Source: Streptomyces sp. HUAS CB01 (GTDB taxonomy: Bacteria > Actinomycetota > Actinomycetes > Streptomycetales > Streptomycetaceae). Taken from it: DNA of 64,000 bases. A model generated the notes under the pieces. The model saw only the letters and a program-made list of their open reading frames with translations, ran no database searches and had not been told where the DNA came from. This document shows positions 26,883-33,948 of this stretch, in pieces; position 1 is the stretch's first letter, and each line of letters begins with the position of its first letter. The translations under genes were made by a program, and so were the position numbers. The stretch lies in contig NZ_CP129137.1 of the NCBI RefSeq assembly GCF_030406905.1, positions 6,355,501 through 6,419,500 of the forward strand, in the 5' to 3' direction.

Positions 26883-28004
26883 TCAGGGCGAGGGCGTCTT
26901 CCCCGGGAGCGACGGTGCGGACGACGGCTCCGACGGCAGGACCCGGTCAGGGACGCTGAGGGCCGGAGCGTCCGCGGTGGGAGCTTCGGCAACGGCCTGC
27001 CCGGTCACGGCGGGTGTGGGCGGGGTGTCCGGAGCGGTCGGCAGCCCGGGCAGCGCCGGCAGATCGGAGACCGCGGGCACCTTCGGCACCTTCGGTACGT
27101 CGGGGACCGACGGCACCGCGGGCGCGGGCACCGGCGGCAACGAGGGCAGCGCCGGGTCCGGCAGGAGCAGCGGCGCGACCGGTCCGGCGCCGGTCGGCCC
27201 GTCCGGCGTGGGCGTCACGGGGCCGGAGGAGGCCGTCGCCCCGTCGGCGCCGCGTGCCGCGTCGTCGGCCGCCGGCCACACGTCGGCCGTCTCGGACGTG
27301 GCCGGGGCCGGTCCCGGAGTGTCCCCCTCGTAGGCGTACGGCACGACGAAACCGGCGACCGCCAGTGTCGCCGCGGTCGACGCCGCGACCACCAGATGAG
27401 CGTGGCCGCCCGTCCGGGGCCGGCGCCCCAGCAGCCACAGGACCAGCCCCAGCGTGCCCGCGAGCGACGCGCGCAGCGTCCGCCGCGCCCGGGCCAGCAG
27501 CGACTCCACCGTCCGGTAGCTCAGCCCCATCTCCCGGGCGACCTCACCGACGTCGAGGTCCTCGGACTTCAGCCGCAGTGCCTCGGCCTGCCGCGCGGGC
27601 AGCTCACCGCTGCGCACGGCCAGCCACCTGGCCTCGGCCCGGTCGCAGACGACCTCGTCGACGGGCGCCGGCCGCGGCGCCACCAGCCGCGGGCTGCTGC
27701 GCACCTCCGCCTCCCGGTTGACCTGCCGGTACCGGTCGACGCACAGCCGCATCGTCACCGTCGTCAGCCACGCACCCAGCCGCTCGTCGTCGAGATGCGG
27801 GTTCTCCGCCGCGCGCAGCATCGCCTCGTGCACGGCGTCCTCGGCGTCCTCCGGGCTCATCGAACGCCGGCGCGCCACCTTGAGCAGGTCCTCGCGGTGG
27901 CTCCAGGCGCGCTGCCAGCGTTCCTGCGACCGCTCGCGCGGCGGGCCGTACGCCGCCCGATTCTCCAGCCCGCCCGAATGCGTCGCATGCGTGTCCGTCG
28001 CCAT
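26883..28004 (-). CDS. ECF-type sigma factor with membrane anchor and Pro-rich outer tail
   Basis: A 373-residue protein. The sigma-2 region lies at about 32-95 (SPEDAEDAVHEAMLRAAENP, LGAWLTTVTMRLCVDRYRQ). The sigma-4 region lies at about 132-180 (LPARQAEALRLKSEDLDVGEVAREMGLSYRTVESLLARARRTLR). A membrane segment follows (about 201-223, HLVVAASTAATLAVAGFVV). The last 145 residues are rich in Pro, Ala, Val and Thr with repeated PxVPxV units, probably outside the membrane. The sigma factor is thus tied to the membrane by its own chain. It lies directly upstream of the Mce operon and may control envelope or lipid functions. Confidence 0.85.
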   Translation of the reverse strand: MATDTHATHSGGLENRAAYGPPRERSQERWQRAWSHREDLLKVARRRSMSPEDAEDAVHEAMLRAAENPHLDDERLGAWLTTVTMRLCVDRYRQVNREAEVRSSPRLVAPRPAPVDEVVCDRAEARWLAVRSGELPARQAEALRLKSEDLDVGEVAREMGLSYRTVESLLARARRTLRASLAGTLGLVLWLLGRRPRTGGHAHLVVAASTAATLAVAGFVVPYAYEGDTPGPAPATSETADVWPAADDAARGADGATASSGPVTPTPDGPTGAGPVAPLLLPDPALPSLPPVPAPAVPSVPDVPKVPKVPAVSDLPALPGLPTAPDTPPTPAVTGQAVAEAPTADAPALSVPDRVLPSEPSSAPSLPGKTPSP

Positions 28005-28059
28005 GAGGGCCCCTTCGCACTCACCCCGCCGGTCCCGTCCTGCCCGGCGGGGGGCGACA

Positions 28060-29172
28060 TTACCGCCCGGTATCGAGGGTTGTGGAGGGGGTGCGGCGCA
28101 TCGAGTCCGTACCGTTGCCGACCAGCGGATCCGTGCCCGAGGGCACTCCGCCGCCGGGCAGCGGTGTCACGGGCCCCGGGACGGGCGGCACCGGGCCGGC
28201 GGGGCCCGCGGGTCCCTGCGCGCCCCCCTCGGCGGGCCGGGGATCGGGGGCCGCGGTGGACCCCGGGGGCCGGGTGCCCTCCCCTCCGCCCGGTCCGTCC
28301 GGGCGCGCTGAAGCGGACGGCTGGGACGCGGCGGGCCGGGGCGTACGGGACGGCGCCGGCTGCGGACGGGGAGCGGCCGGACCCGCCGCTCCCAGGTCCG
28401 GCACCACCAGGTGTCCTTCCAGGAAGTAGGCGTACCAGGCCCGCACCGTGCGCAGATAGGCCCTCGAGCGGTTGTACCCGAGGACCGCGCGGTCCAGGTC
28501 GCCCGGGTCGGACAGGTCCCGTCCGCCCGCGCACAGATACCGGCCCGCGGCGAGCGCCGCGTCGTAGACGTTGGACGGGTCCGCGCGGCCGTCGCCGTTG
28601 CCGTCGGCGCCCCAGACCGCCCAGGTCGACGGGATGAACTGCATCGGCCCGACGGCGCGGTCGTACACCGTGTCCCCGTCGTACGCGCCGCCGTCCGTGT
28701 CCGTGATCCGCGCGAAGCCGTTGCCGTCCAGCCGCGGCCCGAGGATCGGCGGAGACGCCGTGCCGTCCGGGCCCACCCGGCCGCCGCGCGCCTGCCCGGA
28801 CTCCACCTGGCCGATGGCGGCGAGCAGCTGCCGGCGGAGCCCGCAGCCGGGCGTGCTGCGCGACAGTTCCGCTTCGGCCCGCAGGTAGGCGGCGAAGACG
28901 GTGGAGGGGAGCGTGCCCCCGGTCGTCACCGCGCTCCCGTCGACCGCGCCTTCCGGGGCCATGCCCTCGCGCCCGCGCGGCCGCAGCGGCGGTAGTTCCG
29001 TGCGGTAGGCGGAGTCGCCCGAGACGCTCGGTCCGGGCGCCGCCGGTACCCCCTCCGTGCCCGCGGTCGCCGAGGGCACGGCCCCCTGCGCCTGCGAGGC
29101 GGTCAGCACCGCCATCGCCGCCGCCGCGACCGCCGTCCCCCGCACCGCTCTGCGTCCGTGACCCGTCAACAC
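28060..29172 (-). CDS. Secreted lytic transglycosylase with Pro-rich tail
   Basis: A 370-residue exported protein, GTG start with AGGGAGGGG upstream and a signal peptide ending near QAQGA (residue 30). The transglycosylase domain (about 85-265) has the catalytic Glu124 in AAIGQVESGQARGG, VGPMQFIPSTWAVWGADGNGDG and VLGYNRSRAYLRTV. These match soluble lytic murein transglycosylases. The last 100 residues are a Pro/Gly/Ala linker, perhaps spanning the wall. It is divergent from the urate regulator genes and shares its direction with the sigma factor gene. Confidence 0.88.
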   Translation of the reverse strand: MLTGHGRRAVRGTAVAAAAMAVLTASQAQGAVPSATAGTEGVPAAPGPSVSGDSAYRTELPPLRPRGREGMAPEGAVDGSAVTTGGTLPSTVFAAYLRAEAELSRSTPGCGLRRQLLAAIGQVESGQARGGRVGPDGTASPPILGPRLDGNGFARITDTDGGAYDGDTVYDRAVGPMQFIPSTWAVWGADGNGDGRADPSNVYDAALAAGRYLCAGGRDLSDPGDLDRAVLGYNRSRAYLRTVRAWYAYFLEGHLVVPDLGAAGPAAPRPQPAPSRTPRPAASQPSASARPDGPGGGEGTRPPGSTAAPDPRPAEGGAQGPAGPAGPVPPVPGPVTPLPGGGVPSGTDPLVGNGTDSMRRTPSTTLDTGR

Positions 29173-29347
29173 GGCCCACCCCTCCCTCGTCGTGCCGCCG
29201 CACCGTTCCGACCGGGGGTGCGGCTTCCGTCATCGGCTCTACGCGGGACGCGGGCGGATCCGTCGCACGGCGGCCGCTTCTTTCCGGTGTCGCTGTATTC
29301 CGGCACCGCCCGGCGGACGCCCGTGCGGGCGGGCTTAACGTGGGGGC

Positions 29348-29641
29348 ATGCGATTGCGAGTGGAGTTCACGACAGAACCCTTCGACCTCGACGAGGCCCC
29401 GGCCCATGCGGTGGTCGCCCGCGAGGTCATCCAGGCCGCCGACCTGGACGCCGTGGACGTGGGCCCCTTCGGCAACACGGCCGAGGGCGGCGCGGACGCC
29501 GTGCTCACCGCAGTCGACTCGCTGCTGCGCCGGGCGTTGGGCGCCGGGGCCACCCGGGTCTCGCTGCAGGTCAACGTGATCGGGCAGCACGACGCCGCGC
29601 CGGCGGTCCGTGACGGCGCGGACGAGGAGGGGGAGCAGTGA
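29348..29641 (+). CDS. Small conserved protein, DUF77/thiamine-binding-like
   Basis: A 97-residue protein with the pattern of a ferredoxin-like alpha/beta fold: MRLRVEFTTEPFD, VVAREVIQAADLDAVDVGPFGNTAEG, AVLTAVDSLLRRALGAGATRVSLQVNV. The G-(N/T)-xxEG turn and the closing GATRVSLQVNV strand resemble DUF77 (MTH1187) thiamine-binding proteins. The match is by pattern only. Its stop overlaps the start of the next gene as GTGA, so it is probably a partner of that regulator. Confidence 0.6.
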   Translation: MRLRVEFTTEPFDLDEAPAHAVVAREVIQAADLDAVDVGPFGNTAEGGADAVLTAVDSLLRRALGAGATRVSLQVNVIGQHDAAPAVRDGADEEGEQ

Positions 29642-30015
29642 CCGAGCCCGGAGACCACCCTCTGGTCAACGCCGTGAAGCCGCTGGTGGACGCGATGGGC
29701 GCGGAGATCCTCCGCCCCGAGCAGGCCCAGGCGGACGATGTCGTCCTCTCCTGGGAGGGCGCCGAGGTGCTGGCCGTGCGGCTGCCGCAGCTGTCCGACT
29801 CGCTGGACCACATCCTGGCCGCCATGGAGCGGCGTCACGGCATGCCGCTGTCGGCCCTCGACCGCAAGGCGAAGCAGTCGGTGGTGCGGACGCTGGAGGC
29901 ACGCGGGGCCTTCTCCGTACGGCACGGGGTGGAGACGGTGGCGAGCGCCCTCGGGGTCAGCCGGTTCACCGTCTACAACTACCTGAACAGGGAGAACGCC
30001 GCCAAGGGTGACTAG
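29638..30015 (+). CDS. YheO-like helix-turn-helix regulator
   Basis: A 125-residue protein. The C-terminal block SALDRKAKQSVVRTLEARG and FSVRHGVETVASALGVSRFTVYNYL (about 75-117) is the HTH found at the end of YheO/DauR-type regulators. The usual PAS-like N-terminal domain is short or divergent. It lies just upstream of the urate operon, separated by a T-tract terminator, and is a candidate regulator for it. Candidate binding sites are the palindrome at 30082-30096 and its twin before katA. Confidence 0.75.
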   Translation: MTEPGDHPLVNAVKPLVDAMGAEILRPEQAQADDVVLSWEGAEVLAVRLPQLSDSLDHILAAMERRHGMPLSALDRKAKQSVVRTLEARGAFSVRHGVETVASALGVSRFTVYNYLNRENAAKGD

Positions 30016-30034
30016 GTGGCCACGATCCGTACGC

Positions 30035-30067
30035 AGCCGCCGTCCATATGTCGGGACGGCGGCTTTT
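30035..30067 (+). terminator. Rho-independent terminator after the HTH gene
   Basis: An 11-bp stem (30035-30045 with 30054-30064), 8-nt loop and TTTT run make a classic intrinsic terminator. It separates the regulator operon from the uraD promoter just downstream. Confidence 0.85.
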
Positions 30068-30081
30068 CTGTCCACGAAGTT

Positions 30082-30122
30082 TCAACAAAGTGTTGACGGG
30101 CTGTCGGGGGAAGGCGTTAGCT
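30082..30122 (+). promoter_or_regulatory. Urate operon promoter with TCAACA-N3-TGTTGA operator
   Basis: The palindrome TCAACA-N3-TGTTGA (30082-30096) overlaps a TTGACG -35 (30093-30098). A weak -10 TTAGCT (30117-30122) follows at 18 bp. The 18-bp element TTCAACAAAGTGTTGACG differs by a single base from the katA element, with the same promoter geometry. A common repressor is the simplest reading. Confidence 0.75.
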
Positions 30123-30170
30123 ATCCGCAGCCCGTCCGACGCACCCTGCAGAACAGCCACGGAGGCTCCC

Positions 30171-30683
30171 GTGTCTTCGACTTCCGTACCGGGCCTCACC
30201 CGGTTCAACACCTCGACGGACAGCGAGGCCCAGGCCGTGCTGCACGAGGTGTGCGCCAGCTCGGCATGGGGCGGCGAGCTGCTCGCCCGGCGCCCCTACG
30301 CCACCGTCGAGGCCCTCTTCGCCGCCAGCGACGCCGCCATGGCCGGGCTGACCGCCGAGGACCTGGCCGAAGCGATGGCGGGGCACCCGCCGATCGGCCG
30401 GCCGAAGCCCGGGGACCCGACCTCCTCCCGCGAGCAGAGCGGGATGGCCGATGCCTCCGAGGAACTCAGGGCCGAGATGCTCGAACTCAACCTGGCCTAC
30501 CAGGACAAGTTCGGCCATGTCTTCCTGATCTGCGCCACCGGCCGCACCGGTGAGCAGATGAGGGACGCCGTCCGGGAGCGGATCGACCACTCGCCGGAGC
30601 AGGAGCGCGAGATCGTCCGCGCCGAACTGGGGAAGATCAACCGGATCCGGCTGAACCGTCTCGTGGAGGAGGAGAGCGCATGA
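30171..30683 (+). CDS. uraD: 2-oxo-4-hydroxy-4-carboxy-5-ureidoimidazoline decarboxylase
   Basis: A 170-residue OHCU decarboxylase, the third step from urate to (S)-allantoin. The catalytic His is in the conserved block MAGHPPIGRPKPGD. Other family blocks are WGGELLARRPYATVEALF, LNLAYQDKFGHVFLICATGRT and EREIVRAELGKINRIRLNRLV. The GTG start at 30171 has GGAGG at 30161-30165. It leads a three-gene operon and overlaps uraH by ATGA. Confidence 0.93.
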   Translation: MSSTSVPGLTRFNTSTDSEAQAVLHEVCASSAWGGELLARRPYATVEALFAASDAAMAGLTAEDLAEAMAGHPPIGRPKPGDPTSSREQSGMADASEELRAEMLELNLAYQDKFGHVFLICATGRTGEQMRDAVRERIDHSPEQEREIVRAELGKINRIRLNRLVEEESA

Positions 30684-31069
30684 GCACCGACACCACGGCG
30701 TCCGTGTCCACCCACATCCTGGACACCAGCGTCGGCCGCCCCGCCGAGGGCGTCGCCGTCTCCCTGTCGGCCCGCGAGGGTTCCGGCGGCGAGTGGAGGG
30801 CGCTCGGGGGGTCCGCGACCGACGCGGACGGCCGGTGCAAGGACCTGCCGGCGCTGCCGGAGGGCACCACCCACGTACGGCTCGACTTCGAGACCGAGCC
30901 GTACTTCGCGAAGAAGCAAGCCGAGGCCCAGCAGGACGCCCCCGCGAATCGGGACAGCGGTGCGTTCTTCCCGGAGGTGGCGATCACGTTCGCCGTCGTG
31001 TCGGGCGAGCACTACCACGTACCGCTGCTGCTCAACCCGTTCGGCTACTCCGTTTACCGAGGGAGCTAG
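30680..31069 (+). CDS. uraH: 5-hydroxyisourate hydrolase
   Basis: A 129-residue transthyretin-like HIU hydrolase, the second step of urate breakdown. It has the N-terminal active-site block THILDTSVGRPAEG and the diagnostic C-terminal tetrapeptide YRGS. The middle FFPEVAITFAV and HYHVPLLLNPFGYSVYRGS are typical. No signal peptide is present, so it acts in the cytoplasm beside UraD and uricase. Confidence 0.95.
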   Translation: MSTDTTASVSTHILDTSVGRPAEGVAVSLSAREGSGGEWRALGGSATDADGRCKDLPALPEGTTHVRLDFETEPYFAKKQAEAQQDAPANRDSGAFFPEVAITFAVVSGEHYHVPLLLNPFGYSVYRGS

Positions 31070-31075
31070 CAGACA

Positions 31076-32023
31076 ATGACAGCCACATCCCGACCCGGCC
31101 GCCCCGTACTCCTGGGACAGAACCAGTACGGCAAGGCCGAGAACCGCGTCGTGAAGATCACGCGGGACGGCGACACCCACCACATCAAGGACCTGAACGT
31201 CTCGGTAGCGCTCTCCGGCGACATGGAGGACGTCCACTACTCCGGTTCGAACGCCAACGTGCTCCCGACCGACACCACCAAGAACACGGTGTACGCGTTC
31301 GCCAAGGAGCACGGCATCGAGTCCGCCGAGCAGTTCGGCATCCACCTCGCCCGCCACTTCGTCACCTCGCAGGAACCGATCCACCGCGCGCGCATCCGCA
31401 TCGAGGAGTACGCCTGGGAGCGCATCGCGACCTCCGACGCCAACTCCAGGTTCATCGGCGCCGACGAGGTCAGGCACTCCTTCGTCCGCAAGGGCCAGGA
31501 GACCCGCCTCACCCAGATCACCTACGACGGGGAGTCGTGGGAGGTCGTCTCCGGGCTCAAGGACCTGGTCGTCATGAACTCGACGAACTCCGAGTTCTGG
31601 GGCTACGTCAAGGACAAGTACACGACGCTGCAGGAGGCGTACGACCGCATCCTGGCCACCGAGGTCTCCGGCCGCTGGCGGTTCAACTGGACCGACGACG
31701 AGCAGAAGGCGCCCAACTGGGAGAAGTCCTACGAGCAGGTGAGGAAGCACATGCTCCACGCCTTCGCCGAGACCTACTCCCTCTCGCTGCAGCAGACGCT
31801 GTACCAGATGGGCGCGCGCATCATCAACCACCGCGCGGAGATCGACGAGGTCCGCTTCTCCCTGCCGAACAAGCACCACTTCCTCGTCGACCTGGAGCCG
31901 TTCGGGCTCAAGAACGACAACGAGGTCTACTTCGCCGCCGACCGGCCCTACGGCCTCATCGAGGCGACGATCCTGCGGGACGGCGCCGAGGCGCGGATCC
32001 CGGTCGACCTGACCAACCTCTGA
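31076..32023 (+). CDS. uox: Urate oxidase (uricase)
   Basis: A 315-residue uricase that oxidises urate to 5-hydroxyisourate and releases H2O2. The catalytic Lys lies in QNQYGKAENRVVKI and the Thr in DTTKNTVYAFAKEHGIES. Later blocks are LKDLVVMNSTNSEFWGYVKDKYTTL and NKHHFLVDLEPFGLKNDNEVYFAADRPYG. It starts 6 nt after uraH and ends before a strong hairpin. Its peroxide product explains the likely link to katA. Confidence 0.96.
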   Translation: MTATSRPGRPVLLGQNQYGKAENRVVKITRDGDTHHIKDLNVSVALSGDMEDVHYSGSNANVLPTDTTKNTVYAFAKEHGIESAEQFGIHLARHFVTSQEPIHRARIRIEEYAWERIATSDANSRFIGADEVRHSFVRKGQETRLTQITYDGESWEVVSGLKDLVVMNSTNSEFWGYVKDKYTTLQEAYDRILATEVSGRWRFNWTDDEQKAPNWEKSYEQVRKHMLHAFAETYSLSLQQTLYQMGARIINHRAEIDEVRFSLPNKHHFLVDLEPFGLKNDNEVYFAADRPYGLIEATILRDGAEARIPVDLTNL

Positions 32024-32078
32024 CGGGCCGCCCCGGCCCCGGAGGCCGGGGGAGGTCGCCCGTCGGACGGGACCGGCC

Positions 32079-32110
32079 GCGGCCCCGTCCGTCCGACCGG
32101 ACGGGGCCGC
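32079..32110 (+). terminator. Hairpin terminator after uricase
   Basis: A perfect 13-bp stem (32079-32091 with 32098-32110) and 6-nt loop, 56 bp after the uricase stop. It closes the uraD-uraH-uox operon. Confidence 0.8.
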
Positions 32111-32138
32111 ACCGGAGACGAGGGAGCAGGTGGTTTCC

Positions 32139-32154
32139 TTGACACGTGCACGTG
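32139..32154 (+). promoter_or_regulatory. Possible promoter/operator before the 8-oxoguanine deaminase gene
   Basis: TTGACA (32139-32144) overlaps the perfect palindrome CACGTGCACGTG (32143-32154). No good -10 follows, so this is a candidate site only, about 140 bp upstream of the start codon. Confidence 0.35.
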
Positions 32155-32293
32155 GGGCGGACCGCCCGCGGCGGTCCCGCCCACCCGGTCCTCCCACCCT
32201 TTTCGGCACCCACGGTCCCCGGACCGTGGCACTCAAATCCTCCAGGGTCCTGCCGTGCCCGCACCGCCACCGAAAGACAAAGGACGCACCGCC

Positions 32294-33685
32294 ATGGCAG
32301 CATCGGCAGCAGCCCCGCGCATCGTCATCGAGAACTGTTCGATCGCGACCGTGGACGCCCATGACACCGAGTACGCCTCCGGCCACATCGTCGTCGCCGG
32401 CAACCGCATCGAGTCGGTCGGTCCGGGCAGGGCGCCCGAGAACCTGGAGAACGTGGTCCGCCGCGTAGACGGCACCGGCCACCTCGCCACCCCCGGCCTG
32501 GTCAACACGCACCACCACTTCTACCAGTGGATCACCCGCGGTCTCGCCACCGACCACAACCTGTTCGACTGGCTCGTCGCGCTCTACCCGACCTGGGCCC
32601 GCATCGACGAGCAGATGGTGCACTCCGCCGCACAGGGGTCCCTGGCGATGATGGCCCGCGGCGGCGTCACCACCGCGATGGACCACCACTACGTCTTCCC
32701 GAAGGGCTCCGGCGACCTCTCCGGCGCCATCATCCGGGCCGCGTCCGGGATGGGTGTCCGCTTCACCCTGGCCAGGGGCTCCATGGACCGCAGCGAGAAG
32801 GACGGCGGCCTGCCGCCGGACTTCGCCGTCGAGACCCTCGAAGGGGCCCTGGCCGCCACCGAGGAGACCATCGACACGCACCACGACGCCTCCTTCGACG
32901 CGATGACGCAGATCGCCGTCGCCCCCTGCTCCCCGTTCTCGGTCTCCACCGAACTGCTCAAGCAGGGCGCCGAACTGGCCCGCCGCAAGGGCGTACGCCT
33001 CCACACCCACGGCAGCGAGACCGTGGAGGAGGAGAAGTTCTGCCACGAGCTCTTCGGCATGGGCCCCACCCAGTACTTCGAGTCCACCGGCTGGCTGGGC
33101 GAGGACGTGTGGATGGCGCACTGCGTCCACATGAACGACTCCGACATCGAGGCGTTCGCCCGGACGAGGACCGGAGTCGCCCACTGCCCCTCGTCCAACG
33201 CCCGCCTCGCCGCCGGCATCGCCCGGGTCCCCGACATGCTGAGGGCCGGCGTTCCCGTCGGCCTCGGCGTCGACGGCACCGCCTCCAACGAGTCCGGCGA
33301 ACTCCATACCGAACTGCGCAACGCGCTGCTCATCAACCGCCTCAACCCGGTGCACCGCGAAGCCGCGCTGAATGCGCGTCAGGCGCTCCGCCTGGGCACG
33401 TACGGCGGCGCCCAGGTCCTCGGCCGGGCCACGCAGATCGGGTCCCTGGAGCCGGGCAAGCTCGCCGACCTGGTCCTCTGGAAGCTGGACACCCTCGCCC
33501 ACGCCTCCATCGCCGACCCGGTGACCGCCCTCGTCCTCGGCGCGGCGGCCCCGGTCACGCTCTCCCTCGTCGACGGCGAGCCGGTCGTCGAGAACGGCCG
33601 GCTGCTCAAGGCCGACGAGGACGCCATCGCCCGCTCCACGCGGGACGAGGCCCAGCGCCTCGCGCGGATCGCCGCGCAGGCCTGA
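32294..33685 (+). CDS. 8-oxoguanine deaminase (amidohydrolase)
   Basis: A 463-residue amidohydrolase that would turn 8-oxoguanine into urate, feeding uricase. Metal and catalytic motifs are NTHHHFYQW, LHTHGSETVEEE, the His in MAHCVHMNDSD and the Asp in GVDGTASNESGEL. The sequence resembles 8-oxoguanine and guanine deaminases rather than dihydropyrimidinases. The ATG is preceded by AAAGGA. Placement between uricase and a purine permease supports a purine substrate; guanine itself is an alternative. Confidence 0.87.
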   Translation: MAASAAAPRIVIENCSIATVDAHDTEYASGHIVVAGNRIESVGPGRAPENLENVVRRVDGTGHLATPGLVNTHHHFYQWITRGLATDHNLFDWLVALYPTWARIDEQMVHSAAQGSLAMMARGGVTTAMDHHYVFPKGSGDLSGAIIRAASGMGVRFTLARGSMDRSEKDGGLPPDFAVETLEGALAATEETIDTHHDASFDAMTQIAVAPCSPFSVSTELLKQGAELARRKGVRLHTHGSETVEEEKFCHELFGMGPTQYFESTGWLGEDVWMAHCVHMNDSDIEAFARTRTGVAHCPSSNARLAAGIARVPDMLRAGVPVGLGVDGTASNESGELHTELRNALLINRLNPVHREAALNARQALRLGTYGGAQVLGRATQIGSLEPGKLADLVLWKLDTLAHASIADPVTALVLGAAAPVTLSLVDGEPVVENGRLLKADEDAIARSTRDEAQRLARIAAQA

Positions 33686-33729
33686 CACCCCGGTTCTCCG
33701 GCCGAGGGGGACGGCCCTCGGCCGGCGGG

Positions 33730-33754
33730 CCGCGGACCCGAGCGGGGTCCGCGG
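33730..33754 (+). terminator. Hairpin terminator after the deaminase gene
   Basis: A 10-bp stem (33730-33739 with 33745-33754) with a 5-nt loop. A second imperfect hairpin (arms around 33762-33775 and 33786-33802) follows and ends in a T-rich stretch (GGTTTCTTTTG). Together they separate the deaminase and permease genes. Confidence 0.7.
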
Positions 33755-33948
33755 CAGCCGCCTCCGGGAGGTGTGCGCCGACACGGCACACGCCTCCCGG
33801 AGACGGTGGTTTCTTTTGTGCCGGCATCCCACGGCACCTCCACACGGGCGCACACCAGCACCACCTGGAACACCTGCATCACGCATCACTTCTGACCTCC
33901 CTGACACCCACGTCGCAGCCGACGTGTCAACCGACCGGAGGAATTGCC

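Noticed and set aside
14797..29347. Integrative element carrying the Mce block
   Set aside because: No integrase, transposase, flanking direct repeats or tRNA attachment site at either end. Codon use matches the surroundings.
33916..33935. Third copy of the katA/uraD operator before the purine permease
   Set aside because: Only a half-site-like TGTCAACC is present; the second arm is missing.
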